Positions 7,688 through 15,807 of a stretch of 21,740 nucleotides of DNA are shown piece by piece. Under the pieces are notes generated by a model. The model ran no database searches and was not told the DNA's origin. It was given only the letters and a program-made list of their open reading frames with translations. The stretch is from Bacteroidales bacterium (GTDB lineage: Bacteria; Bacteroidota; Bacteroidia; Bacteroidales; VadinHA17): contig JAKEGI010000089.1 of assembly GCA_022615595.1 (NCBI GenBank), positions 1 to 21,740 on the forward strand, given 5' to 3'. The translations under genes and the position numbers were made by a program. Numbering within the stretch: position 1 is the stretch's first letter; each line of letters starts with the position of its first letter.

Positions 7688-8773
7688 TTAAATGTATTTA
7701 TCGCCTGTCGCTTTCCCCACATCATCAAGGTAAAGCTTTATGTTCTGCTCCTGCTCCTTTGAAACAATGAGAAGGGCATCACCGCTGTCAATGATAATGT
7801 AATCATCCAGACCCTGTATGATTGCTATCTTATTCTTTGGCAGGCTTATGATGTTCCCTTCAGAGTTATAGGTGAAAACCTGTGACTGCAGGACTGCATT
7901 ATCATTCCTGTCATGGTCAGAGTGAAGATAAAGTGAACTCCATGTGCCAAGATCAGACCAGCCGGGGTCAGTGCATATGACATAGACGTTATCTGCCTTC
8001 TCCATTATGCCGTAGTCAACAGAGATACTGCTGCACTGTGAATAGGCCTTCTGTATAAAATCATTCTCACCGTCAGTGTTAAAGAGCTCCCTGCCTTCGT
8101 TGAAAATATGATATATATCGGGCAGGTACCTGTCAAAGGCAGAAAGTATGGCGCTTCCTTTCCAGATAAACATGCCGCTGTTCCAGAAGAAGTCGCCGCT
8201 CTCAAGAAATACACGTGCCATTGCAAGCGCCGGCTTCTCAGTGAATGCCTTGACTTTATGCAGGTTATCGTATCCCTTGAACGGAAGCTTCCTGTTTGCC
8301 TGAATATAACCGTAACCCGTCTCCGGTCTGTCAGGCCTGATCCCGAGAGTAAGAAGAGCATCATTCTCCGATGCAAAACGATAGGCTTCCTTCATTACAG
8401 CCTTGAATTCACTCTCCTTTGTTATAAGGTGGTCAGAAGGCGTCACAATAATCACCGCATCCTTGTCCTGTTCCATAATCCGGAAAATGCCATAGGCAAT
8501 ACAGGGAGCGGTGTTCCTTCTGAGAGGCTCAGAAAGCACCCGGCTGCGATCTATTCCAAGCTGTGAAACGACAATATCACTGCTGTCCTCGCTGGTGACA
8601 ACATATATATGATCCTCTGGGCAAATCCCCTTAAACCGGCGGAATGTCATCTGCAGAAGTGTCTCTCCCACACCGAGAATATCAAGAAACTGCTTGGGTT
8701 TCTCTTTCCTGCTCAGCGGCCAGAACCTGCTTCCTACTCCCCCGGCCATGATCAGAACATATCTGTTGTTCAT
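7688..8773 (-). CDS. manC: Mannose-1-phosphate guanylyltransferase (GDP-mannose pyrophosphorylase)
   Basis: A 361-residue nucleotidyltransferase that makes GDP-mannose from GTP and mannose-1-phosphate, for polysaccharide and glycoprotein glycan synthesis in the cytoplasm. The N-terminus carries the pyrophosphorylase signature AGGVGSRFWPLSRKEKPKQF (10-29). Other family motifs are EPLRRNTAP (82-90), TPSDH (111-115), ETGYGYI (151-157), FTEKP (177-181) and FFWNSGMF (195-202). The protein ends after a short left-handed-helix-like tail and lacks the mannose-6-phosphate isomerase cupin found in longer bifunctional ManC proteins. The ATG at 8771-8773 is 28 bases from an exact -7 element on the same strand. 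It is a single gene convergent with gldN and divergent from mlaE. The name manC is by family; the enzyme class is the secure part. Confidence 0.93.
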   Translation of the reverse strand: MNNRYVLIMAGGVGSRFWPLSRKEKPKQFLDILGVGETLLQMTFRRFKGICPEDHIYVVTSEDSSDIVVSQLGIDRSRVLSEPLRRNTAPCIAYGIFRIMEQDKDAVIIVTPSDHLITKESEFKAVMKEAYRFASENDALLTLGIRPDRPETGYGYIQANRKLPFKGYDNLHKVKAFTEKPALAMARVFLESGDFFWNSGMFIWKGSAILSAFDRYLPDIYHIFNEGRELFNTDGENDFIQKAYSQCSSISVDYGIMEKADNVYVICTDPGWSDLGTWSSLYLHSDHDRNDNAVLQSQVFTYNSEGNIISLPKNKIAIIQGLDDYIIIDSGDALLIVSKEQEQNIKLYLDDVGKATGDKYI

Positions 8774-8800
8774 AATATTTATGATTGTGGTGCTTTATTA

Positions 8801-8808
8801 CAAATATA
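8801..8808 (-). promoter_or_regulatory. Bacteroidota-type -7 promoter element for the guanylyltransferase gene
   Basis: On the - strand this reads TATATTTG, an exact match to the phylum's TAnnTTTG element, 27 bases from the ATG. The upstream -33 TTG/TTTG box is weak; the best candidate is GGTTTTAG at about 8823-8830. Confidence 0.5.
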
Positions 8809-8860
8809 GATATTCCCCTCAACTAAAACCAGCCTTGGTTATGTTGCCGGGAATTATTGC

Positions 8861-8868
8861 TAAATTTG
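8861..8868 (+). promoter_or_regulatory. Bacteroidota-type -7 promoter element for mlaEF
   Basis: TAAATTTG matches TAnnTTTG exactly. A TTG at 8835-8837 lies 23 bases upstream, at the long end of the usual -33/-7 spacing. Transcription would begin around 8873-8877, which favours the mlaE start at 8886 over the earlier ATG codons. Confidence 0.5.
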
Positions 8869-8885
8869 ACAAAACAATCGACCTT

Positions 8886-9629
8886 ATGTTCAGATTTCTT
8901 TCCGGTTTTGGGGCCTACTGGCTGCTACTGGGGAAGGTCTTCGCCCGGCCCGAGAAACATTCCATCTACTACCGGCAAACAATGAAAGAGCTTATCAGCC
9001 TTGGATTGAGGTCAATAGGCATCACCGTGATCATCTCCTTCTTTATGGGCGCAGTTATCACTCTCCAGACGGCCTATAACACTGAGAACCCGATCTATCC
9101 TACCTACCTGATTGGACTGGGATGCAGGGACTCAATAATCCTCGAGTTTTCCTCCACCATTGTTGCACTTATCCTTGCCGGAAAAGTGGGATCAAACATA
9201 GCGTCAGAGATTGGAACAATGAGGGTGACCGAACAGATAGACGCACTGGAGCTGATGGGTGTCAACTCAGCCTCATACCTGATCATGCCAAAAGTTATTG
9301 CCACCCTGGTGTTTAACCCTTTCCTGACTCTGATCAGCATAGTCGTGGGTATCATGGGAGGCTGGATAGCAGGTACATCAGCAGGTGTCATAACAACACA
9401 GGACTTTGTTTATGGCATTCAGTATGCATTCATACCTTATTATATTACATACTCACTGATCAAGACCCTCTTCTTCGCCTTTATAATTACTACGGTCTCT
9501 GCATACCAGGGATACTATGTCGAGGGGGGATCGCTCGAAGTGGGACGTGCAAGCACAAAAGCCGTTGTCTACAGCAGCGTCACGATACTTCTTTTCAATG
9601 TCATACTTACCCAGCTGCTCCTCTCATGA
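8886..9629 (+). CDS. mlaE: MlaE-type lipid-transport ABC permease
   Basis: A 247-residue inner-membrane permease of the MlaE/YrbE family, which moves phospholipids between inner and outer membranes with an MlaF ATPase and normally an MCE-domain MlaD protein. The family core is plain: the FFMGAVITLQTAYN segment in the first long helix, LEFSSTIVALILAGKVGSNI, and the coupling stretch EIGTMRVTEQIDALELMGVN. Several strongly hydrophobic helices follow to the C-terminus. The frame is open further upstream, with ATGs at 8694, 8748, 8781 and 8841. The first two overlap the divergent manC gene, and the family N-terminus (MxxLxxxGAYxLxL...F.RP.K) lines up with MFRFLSGFGAYWLLLGKVFARPEK starting at 8886, downstream of the -7 element. 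The last codons overlap mlaF by 4 bases. Confidence 0.9.
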   Translation: MFRFLSGFGAYWLLLGKVFARPEKHSIYYRQTMKELISLGLRSIGITVIISFFMGAVITLQTAYNTENPIYPTYLIGLGCRDSIILEFSSTIVALILAGKVGSNIASEIGTMRVTEQIDALELMGVNSASYLIMPKVIATLVFNPFLTLISIVVGIMGGWIAGTSAGVITTQDFVYGIQYAFIPYYITYSLIKTLFFAFIITTVSAYQGYYVEGGSLEVGRASTKAVVYSSVTILLFNVILTQLLLS

Positions 9630-10387
9630 TAAGGGCTGAAAACATAACCAAGTCTTTTGCCGGCCGCAAGGTCCTGAATAATATTTCCGCCACCTTTGAG
9701 CCCGGTCAGACTAATCTGATCATTGGTAAAAGCGGCTCAGGAAAAACCGTATTCCTTAAATGCATCGTCGGTCTGCTTGAAATAGACGAGGGAAACATCT
9801 GGTATGGCGATACCCTTTTCTCCAAACTTGACTTTACAGGAAAAAAAGAGATCAGAAAGGAGATGGGGATGCTCTTTCAGGGAAGCGCACTCTTTGACTC
9901 GATGACAGTTGAGGAGAATGTCAGATTCCCGCTTGACATATTTACTGGAATGTCTGATGAGGAGAAACTCGAGAGAGTCAACTTTTGCCTTGAGCGGGTT
10001 AATATCATTAACTCCAATACACTCTTTCCGGCCGAGCTGTCAGGCGGGATGAAAAAGAGGGTTGCCATTGCCCGGGCTATAGCCCTGAAGCCCCGCTACC
10101 TCTTCTGTGATGAGCCAAACTCAGGGCTTGACCCGAAGACATCCATTGTGATTGACGAGCTTATCAAGGAGATCACCGTTGAACTGAACATGACTACCAT
10201 AGTCAATACCCATGATATGAACTCGGTCATGGAGAACGGAGAAAAAATCATTTTTATCGAGGAGGGAGAAAAATGCTGGGAGGGTTGTAAAACGGAGATA
10301 CTCAGGTCTGACTGTAAGATATTGAATGACTTTGTTTTTGCCAACTCTCTGGCTAAACAGCTCAAGGCCTCATCACTGGAAGAGTGA
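9626..10387 (+). CDS. mlaF: MlaF-type lipid-transport ABC ATPase
   Basis: A 253-residue ABC ATPase with all motifs intact: Walker A GKSGSGKT (34-41), Q-loop Gln85 (in GMLFQGSALFDSM), signature LSGGM (138-142), Walker B YLFCDEP (158-164) and H-loop His196. The FQGSALFDSMTVEENV region and the signature LSGGMKKRVAIARAIA are typical of MlaF/MetN-like ATPases. It powers the MlaE permease from the cytoplasmic face; the ATGA overlap with mlaE suggests translational coupling. No MCE-domain mlaD gene follows. The next gene is on the opposite strand, 25 bases away, with no recognisable terminator in between. Confidence 0.92.
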   Translation: MIRAENITKSFAGRKVLNNISATFEPGQTNLIIGKSGSGKTVFLKCIVGLLEIDEGNIWYGDTLFSKLDFTGKKEIRKEMGMLFQGSALFDSMTVEENVRFPLDIFTGMSDEEKLERVNFCLERVNIINSNTLFPAELSGGMKKRVAIARAIALKPRYLFCDEPNSGLDPKTSIVIDELIKEITVELNMTTIVNTHDMNSVMENGEKIIFIEEGEKCWEGCKTEILRSDCKILNDFVFANSLAKQLKASSLEE

Positions 10388-10412
10388 TCATCAAAAAATA
10401 AATTTACGCTCC

Positions 10413-13157
10413 CTATTTGTTGGCAGATAATTCATAATTGTACAGATAACTGTCGTTCTGGTTAGCAAACAGGTTCCATGAGCTCTTGTTTGCATACCTC
10501 CCGACAGTGAAGTATGGACCAGACGGTACCGGAAAACCCTGAACAGGTGCTCCAGCCCTTCCGGTAAGATGAAGCTGTTTTTTGTTAACCTCATATATGC
10601 CTGTTTTCCTGTCAGAAGGGCTGAAGCTGAATATCACCGGCCCATAAAGTAAATCTGTATCAAACGTTTTAGTGTACAATTCCACGCCGTCATTGCTGTA
10701 AACGCGGAGCATGCCCCTGTCAAGAAAAATATATTCCGGAAGGCCGTCTCCGTTAATGTCGGCACAGTCAAACCTGTGATCAGTTGAAAATGAGCTTACC
10801 GTCCGTCTCTTCACGGTACCGTCAAACGACAGGTTTATTATGCTGCCATCAGGCTCTGTAAACACCAGAGTCTGGGTGTCGCCACTGACCAGCCTGACCG
10901 CCGAGCCGGATGCCTTTTTAACCGGGTTCTGGAGATTCACCCTTATGTTTCCCATACGGTCAAGAAGATAGACTGACTGCTCATCGGCAGCAAAGAGATA
11001 GTCCTTGCCCCTGACCCGGAAGAATACAACCGGGTCGGTAACCTTTCCGCGGGTGGTGAAAAGATTCCATCCCCTGACAGGGGTGCCTGACCTGTCATAT
11101 ACATAGATCTTCCTGTCATCGCCTGCTATACACAACCTGTAATCCTTATTGTTCTCATAATCAAACAGAGCAAGGGTATTTGCAGCAGGCGATCTCAATT
11201 TAACAGGGAATCTGTCTACATAGTTGCCGTTGCGGTCAATGAGGTGCAGGTAATTCCTGCCGCTGAAAAGGAGTTGGTTCTTGCCATTCCTGTAATAATC
11301 TATCATAAACACTTCTCCGGTAATCTTTTCCCTGATTAATGCCTTCCACAGTATCTTGCCTGATGAACTTACCAGGTATATGTTATTCTTCTGATCCTGT
11401 ACAAATATTTCTGTTGCGCCGGTATTATGATTAAGAAACAGGAAGGGTTTTGCAGACAGTGGAGCATCAAGCCTGACTTTCCAGATAAGATTCAGTCCTG
11501 CATCTATTCCTGTGGCGGAGGTGATAGCCGTCTTATTAATGGTTCTTGCTGCTGACGGCGACTGAGCCAGCGACGGGTCATGATACCTGACTGAAAGGCT
11601 CGTATAGATCATATCGTTGCTTGGAGTAAGGCTCAGTCCGATACCTTCAATGGAGGCGATTGCCTTATCTGTCATCGACGCTAATGCTGAGGGTGTGACA
11701 ATCTCTCCGATCACTGATCGCAGAGCCGCACCTGAAACGTAAAAGACAAATGAGCTTCTTGTGGGAAGCGTCTTCTCCATCTCCCTGAACCTGACGTCAT
11801 TTATAAGCGTGTTATCACTGTCAGACTCTCTCTTGATTAATGCCAGCAAATCCGGGGATGCTGCAAATACCATGTATGACCTGGAAAACAACACCCATTC
11901 ATCAGCTCCGGCTGTGGATGCTTCTCCCGACAGGATTGATGCCACGCCGGTGAACGGCATCCTGTAGATGAATGTTTCCTCTCCGTTTTCATTCTTTACT
12001 CTGGCCAGAAAATGGCTCTCTCTCATGCCCATGGTGCGGTATTTGGCCGTCAGTCTCTCTCTCAGGACCGAATCTGCCGCCTGGCGGTCGGTCATACGGA
12101 ATAAGATGACCCTGCCGGCACCTTCTGTTAAAGGCAACATGGCAGTTGTTACCTCGGTTCCGGTAAAAGGGCTGAGAGACAATGCCAGGTCAGTGGCATT
12201 GATAGACGAAGGGTCAGCAGTGGCAGTACCCGATATCGAGGCTCGGCTCATCACAGTGGTATATCTCAGTGTTCCCCGGGGCAGCAACTCCTGAACACCT
12301 GATTCTGCCGGAACAGCATCCCTCAGCCTGTCAGCACCCACCCCAGCACCGGCCGTAGAGACAAATCCGCTCAGGAACAGGCCCTCTTCCCTGGCAGTCA
12401 GATCACCACCTGCAGCGATGGCTGCCGAGGAGATCTTACTGATGTCTTCCTTGGAGACAAATGACTGCAACACTCTTGGCAGGTTCCTGAAGAGTATAAA
12501 CATATTGTCTGCCTCCTTTCCTGAGGCGGCCACAACAGGTGTAAATCCCTGCTGATGACGGATATCTGATCCTGTTTCCTTGTTATTGAGAGCATTTTCA
12601 ACAAGTGTCCCGGAAGGGGAAATGATAACAATGCCTGATGTTAAGGCCATATATACAAAAGACTTTGTGCTCCCTTTACCATAAGCAACCTCAAATGTCC
12701 TTGCTCCCCCAAGCTCCCTGGCGGATGTTACCGACCCCCCTGATTTCTCACATAGATTGGTCAGATGTCTGTATGAAAAAGAAGGCCCTGTATTCATTAC
12801 AGCCATTGCAGAAACAGGACCCTGCCCGATAATATGGAATGATAATATTACCTTGCGGTTGCTTATCACTTCGCGCACATCACGGCCTCCGGTGATACTG
12901 TCAAGAGCAGCTGCCGCATCAGTGACAGTTGCTGCCCATTTCATGTCGGATAGTCTTGCCATGATGCCGTTACGGTCCGTGGCCCTGGTGAGAAGTTCAG
13001 GAAAATCAGGTGTCTCAATTATAAGGAAGGCGTCCGAAGGAACAGCTGTCCAGGGATCAACAACAACAATCTGTTTCTCCTTTCTTATAAAATAGCCTGC
13101 TACGACCAACGCCGACGCAAGCACCACTACCAGGATTATCCCGTTTCTTTTCCGCAC
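10413..13157 (-). CDS. Large membrane-anchored protein with DUF3352-like N-terminal region and seven-bladed beta-propeller
   Basis: A 914-residue protein of unknown function starting with GTG (13155-13157); an in-frame stop lies three codons upstream, so no ATG start is available there. A basic start (MRKRNG) and one transmembrane helix (7-23) give a probable membrane anchor with the rest in the periplasm. Residues about 34-540 are an alpha/beta region that opens with DPWTAVPSDAFLIIETPD and resembles DUF3352-type proteins; this is a tentative likeness. Residues about 555-910 hold seven repeats centred on an [DSN]-x-x-G turn (Gly 600, 644, 691, 736, 780, 824, 869) with spacings of 44-47 residues, as in a seven-bladed propeller. 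One blade carries a calcium-loop-like DINGDG (800-805), as in FG-GAP repeats. It is convergent with mlaF and divergent from the TonB receptor, alone in its own transcript. I cannot name a function. Confidence 0.75.
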   Translation of the reverse strand: MRKRNGIILVVVLASALVVAGYFIRKEKQIVVVDPWTAVPSDAFLIIETPDFPELLTRATDRNGIMARLSDMKWAATVTDAAAALDSITGGRDVREVISNRKVILSFHIIGQGPVSAMAVMNTGPSFSYRHLTNLCEKSGGSVTSARELGGARTFEVAYGKGSTKSFVYMALTSGIVIISPSGTLVENALNNKETGSDIRHQQGFTPVVAASGKEADNMFILFRNLPRVLQSFVSKEDISKISSAAIAAGGDLTAREEGLFLSGFVSTAGAGVGADRLRDAVPAESGVQELLPRGTLRYTTVMSRASISGTATADPSSINATDLALSLSPFTGTEVTTAMLPLTEGAGRVILFRMTDRQAADSVLRERLTAKYRTMGMRESHFLARVKNENGEETFIYRMPFTGVASILSGEASTAGADEWVLFSRSYMVFAASPDLLALIKRESDSDNTLINDVRFREMEKTLPTRSSFVFYVSGAALRSVIGEIVTPSALASMTDKAIASIEGIGLSLTPSNDMIYTSLSVRYHDPSLAQSPSAARTINKTAITSATGIDAGLNLIWKVRLDAPLSAKPFLFLNHNTGATEIFVQDQKNNIYLVSSSGKILWKALIREKITGEVFMIDYYRNGKNQLLFSGRNYLHLIDRNGNYVDRFPVKLRSPAANTLALFDYENNKDYRLCIAGDDRKIYVYDRSGTPVRGWNLFTTRGKVTDPVVFFRVRGKDYLFAADEQSVYLLDRMGNIRVNLQNPVKKASGSAVRLVSGDTQTLVFTEPDGSIINLSFDGTVKRRTVSSFSTDHRFDCADINGDGLPEYIFLDRGMLRVYSNDGVELYTKTFDTDLLYGPVIFSFSPSDRKTGIYEVNKKQLHLTGRAGAPVQGFPVPSGPYFTVGRYANKSSWNLFANQNDSYLYNYELSANK

Positions 13158-13181
13158 AATTGTTTATTAAGGTTCCTGATT

Positions 13182-13189
13182 CAAAAATA
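13182..13189 (-). promoter_or_regulatory. Bacteroidota-type -7 promoter element for the propeller protein gene
   Basis: On the - strand this reads TATTTTTG, an exact TAnnTTTG match, 24 bases from the GTG start. A -33-like TTTT lies about 22 bases further upstream (13212-13215), a poor match to TTTG. Confidence 0.45.
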
Positions 13190-13319
13190 TAAAATATTAA
13201 TTTGCCGTGGTAAAAGAACTTAGCCTGGGTTATTTCGATGGTTCTGCTGAGGAACATCCAGTGGAAAGCAATTGTGGAATACTTTTTGTGCAATGGCACA
13301 CAGTGCAATTAACCGACCG

Positions 13320-15725
13320 ATGCAGCGGATTGTTTCTATAACAACACTAATGCTTCTTTCTCTGTCTGTGTTTTCCCAGACCGTTACGGTACTGTCATCT
13401 GAAGACGGCAGGTCTGTCACTGACGTTGCAATTTACAGCGAGGATCGCAGACAGTTCAGCTATACAAATTATGCAGGCAAAGCAAGCCTCGAAGGATTCA
13501 GGAAAGACCAGCCCGTCCATTTCCAGCATTTTTCCTATGAAAGGATTACTTATACACTACCCGAACTTGAGAAAGCAGGATGGGTGGTAAAGCTTGTCAC
13601 AAAAACTTTTGAAGTTGAAGAATTTATCGTCTCTGCCCACAGATATGAGCAGCGGTCTGACGAAGTGCCAAACCTTATATCCACTGTCTCGCTTCCGGCA
13701 ATAAGACTACATAACCCACAGACAACGGCTGACCTGATATCATTAAGCGGAGATGTATATGTACAGAAGAGTCAGCTTGGAGGAGGAAGCCCGATGATCA
13801 GAGGTTTTGCCACCAACAGGGTCCTTATTGTCATTGACGGCGTCAGAATGAACAATGCAATTTACCGTGAAGGAAATATACAGAATATCCTCTCTCTTGA
13901 CCCGTCAGTGACAGACCGCACCGAAGTGATATTCGGACCCGGGGCTACAATGTATGGAAGCGATGCTCTGGGTGGAGTGATGGACTTTTATACAAAAAGG
14001 GCCCTCTATTCGACAGGTGACTCTGTGTACTACAAGGCAGAAGCCCTTGCGCGCTATTCTTCGGCTGCTGATGAGAAGACCCTCCATTTCGATTTCAATG
14101 TCGGAGGTAACAAAATAGCATTTCTGACATCAGTCTCATGGTCTGACTTCGGTCACCTGAAGATGGGTTCATGGAAATACCCTGAGTATCTGCGGAATGA
14201 ATACCAGGCACGCACTTCAACAGGCGACACAACTATTATCAACGACAACCCCCATATTCAGGTTGCATCAGGCTATTCGCAGCTTAACCTGATGAACAAG
14301 CTGCGCTTCAGGCTGACACATAATCTTGACATAACCCTTGCAAACCACTATTCACAGCTGTCTGATGTACCCCGTTATGACAGGCTTATCCAGAAAAAGG
14401 AGGGGATCCTGAGGTATGGTGACTGGTTTTACGGGCCACAGGTATGGATGATGAACAGCGCAATGGCAAGCTATACAAGAGAGTCACTGCTGTTTGATGA
14501 GGTCAGAGTCACGGTCGCAAGGCAGGATTACGGTGAAAGTCGCCACGACCGGAAATTTGATGATGTCTCTCTTTACGAGCAGGAGGAGAAGGTGGGAATA
14601 TGGTCTGTCAATCTTGATTTTGACAAGACCCCCGGAGAGAAGAACAGCCTCCTTTATTACGGCGCTGAATATGTCTTCAATGATATAAAGAGCACTGCCA
14701 ACACGAGGGATATTGTCACGGGAGAAACTGAACCTGCAGGCTCGCGATACCCGAACGGGAAGAATATATATAACAGCTTCGCAGCCTATGGAGGATATAA
14801 ATATAATCTCAGTGAGAAATATTCGCTCAGTACAGGCATGAGGTATAATTTTGTCTCACTCAATTCGGAAATAGCTGACAACTCCTATTACAACTTCCCC
14901 TTCACCGAAATCAAAGTCGCAAACAGTGCTGTAACCGGGGCGGCCGGATTTGTCTACAGGCCTGATAATAAAACTGATATAACACTTAACCTCTCAACCG
15001 GATTCAGGGCGCCCAACCTTGATGACATGGGGAAGGTATTTGAATCAGCACCGGGAGTTGTGATGGTCCCCAACCCTGACCTGAAACCGGAATATCTCTA
15101 TAACATAGATGCTGGTGTATCGGGTGAAGCAGCAAATTTCATCCATGCTGAGGCAACATTCTTCTTCTCATATCTTGACAACGCAATGGTGCGGGAAGAG
15201 TTCCTCTTCAACGACCAGCCCACAATCATCTACCAGGATGAAGTCAGCGATGTCTATGCGCTGGTGAACGCCGGTTATGCAATTATCTACGGCACACAGA
15301 TCAAGGCAGAGCTGAAACCCCATCCGACCCTTAGAATTAAGTCAATGCTTAACCTTACATCAGGCCATGATAATGAAAATGAACCGCTCCGCCATGTCCC
15401 TCCGATATTCGGAGCTACTCATCTGACATATGAAAAAGGATTTATCAAAGCTGACTTCTACGCCCTCTACAATGGAAGCGTCCCTTATGATAAACTCGCA
15501 CCCAGCGAAAAGGATAAGGCATATTTGTATGCCACTGATGAAAACGGTAATCCATGGTCACCGGGATGGTTCACACTGAATCTCAAATCATCTTTCAACG
15601 TCGCCAACAGACTCGATCTGACAATCGGAATAGAAAATATCCTTGATGTAAGGTACAGACCCTATTCTTCAGGCATTGCCTCCCCTGGCCGAAATTTCAT
15701 CTTCTCAGCCAGGATAAGGATCTGA
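13320..15725 (+). CDS. TonB-dependent outer-membrane receptor, heme/siderophore-type
   Basis: An 801-residue receptor. I start it at the ATG at 13320 because that gives a proper signal peptide (MQRIVSITTLMLLSLSVFSQ); the earlier ATG at 13272 adds 16 residues before it. In order: a carboxypeptidase-regulatory-like beta domain (about 21-95), a TonB-box-like stretch (VEEFIVSA, 99-106), the plug with GGGSPMIRGFATNRVLIVIDG (154-174) and MYGSDALGG (211-219), then a 22-strand-type barrel. The barrel contains FRAP (562-565) and NPDL (585-588) boxes typical of heme receptors, but the heme-ligand His usually found between them is absent, so the substrate is uncertain. It ends in an aromatic/basic strand IFSARIRI. 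It imports a ligand using TonB energy; no SusD partner follows. Confidence 0.9.
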   Translation: MQRIVSITTLMLLSLSVFSQTVTVLSSEDGRSVTDVAIYSEDRRQFSYTNYAGKASLEGFRKDQPVHFQHFSYERITYTLPELEKAGWVVKLVTKTFEVEEFIVSAHRYEQRSDEVPNLISTVSLPAIRLHNPQTTADLISLSGDVYVQKSQLGGGSPMIRGFATNRVLIVIDGVRMNNAIYREGNIQNILSLDPSVTDRTEVIFGPGATMYGSDALGGVMDFYTKRALYSTGDSVYYKAEALARYSSAADEKTLHFDFNVGGNKIAFLTSVSWSDFGHLKMGSWKYPEYLRNEYQARTSTGDTTIINDNPHIQVASGYSQLNLMNKLRFRLTHNLDITLANHYSQLSDVPRYDRLIQKKEGILRYGDWFYGPQVWMMNSAMASYTRESLLFDEVRVTVARQDYGESRHDRKFDDVSLYEQEEKVGIWSVNLDFDKTPGEKNSLLYYGAEYVFNDIKSTANTRDIVTGETEPAGSRYPNGKNIYNSFAAYGGYKYNLSEKYSLSTGMRYNFVSLNSEIADNSYYNFPFTEIKVANSAVTGAAGFVYRPDNKTDITLNLSTGFRAPNLDDMGKVFESAPGVVMVPNPDLKPEYLYNIDAGVSGEAANFIHAEATFFFSYLDNAMVREEFLFNDQPTIIYQDEVSDVYALVNAGYAIIYGTQIKAELKPHPTLRIKSMLNLTSGHDNENEPLRHVPPIFGATHLTYEKGFIKADFYALYNGSVPYDKLAPSEKDKAYLYATDENGNPWSPGWFTLNLKSSFNVANRLDLTIGIENILDVRYRPYSSGIASPGRNFIFSARIRI

Positions 15726-15752
15726 CATATGACTCACTGGTTTGTTTGCCTG

Positions 15753-15781
15753 TTGTTTTTCGGAAAGATTGACTAAATTAC
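15753..15781 (+). promoter_or_regulatory. Possible promoter for the GNAT-like gene
   Basis: A TTG (15753-15755) and TAAATTAC (15774-15781) are separated by 18 bases, resembling the -33/-7 pair of the phylum; the -7 box matches the TAnnTTTG consensus at 4 of its 6 fixed positions. It lies in the 82-base gap after the TonB receptor gene. Weak. Confidence 0.25.
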
Positions 15782-15807
15782 AGCCACGTTAGGTTAATAC
15801 CAGGGTC

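Noticed and set aside
8694..8885. N-terminal extension of the mlaE frame
   Set aside because: It overlaps the divergent manC gene, and the family N-terminus and the -7 element both fit the start at 8886.
10388..10412. Terminator between mlaF and the propeller gene
   Set aside because: Only 25 bases, A-rich, with no stable stem beyond a short TGATCA palindrome.
13280..13287. TACTTTTT as a -7 element for the TonB receptor
   Set aside because: One mismatch, no -33 box at the right distance; not enough to call.
13272..13319. Earlier ATG for the TonB receptor
   Set aside because: It puts 16 residues before a clean signal peptide; the ATG at 13320 gives a standard one.
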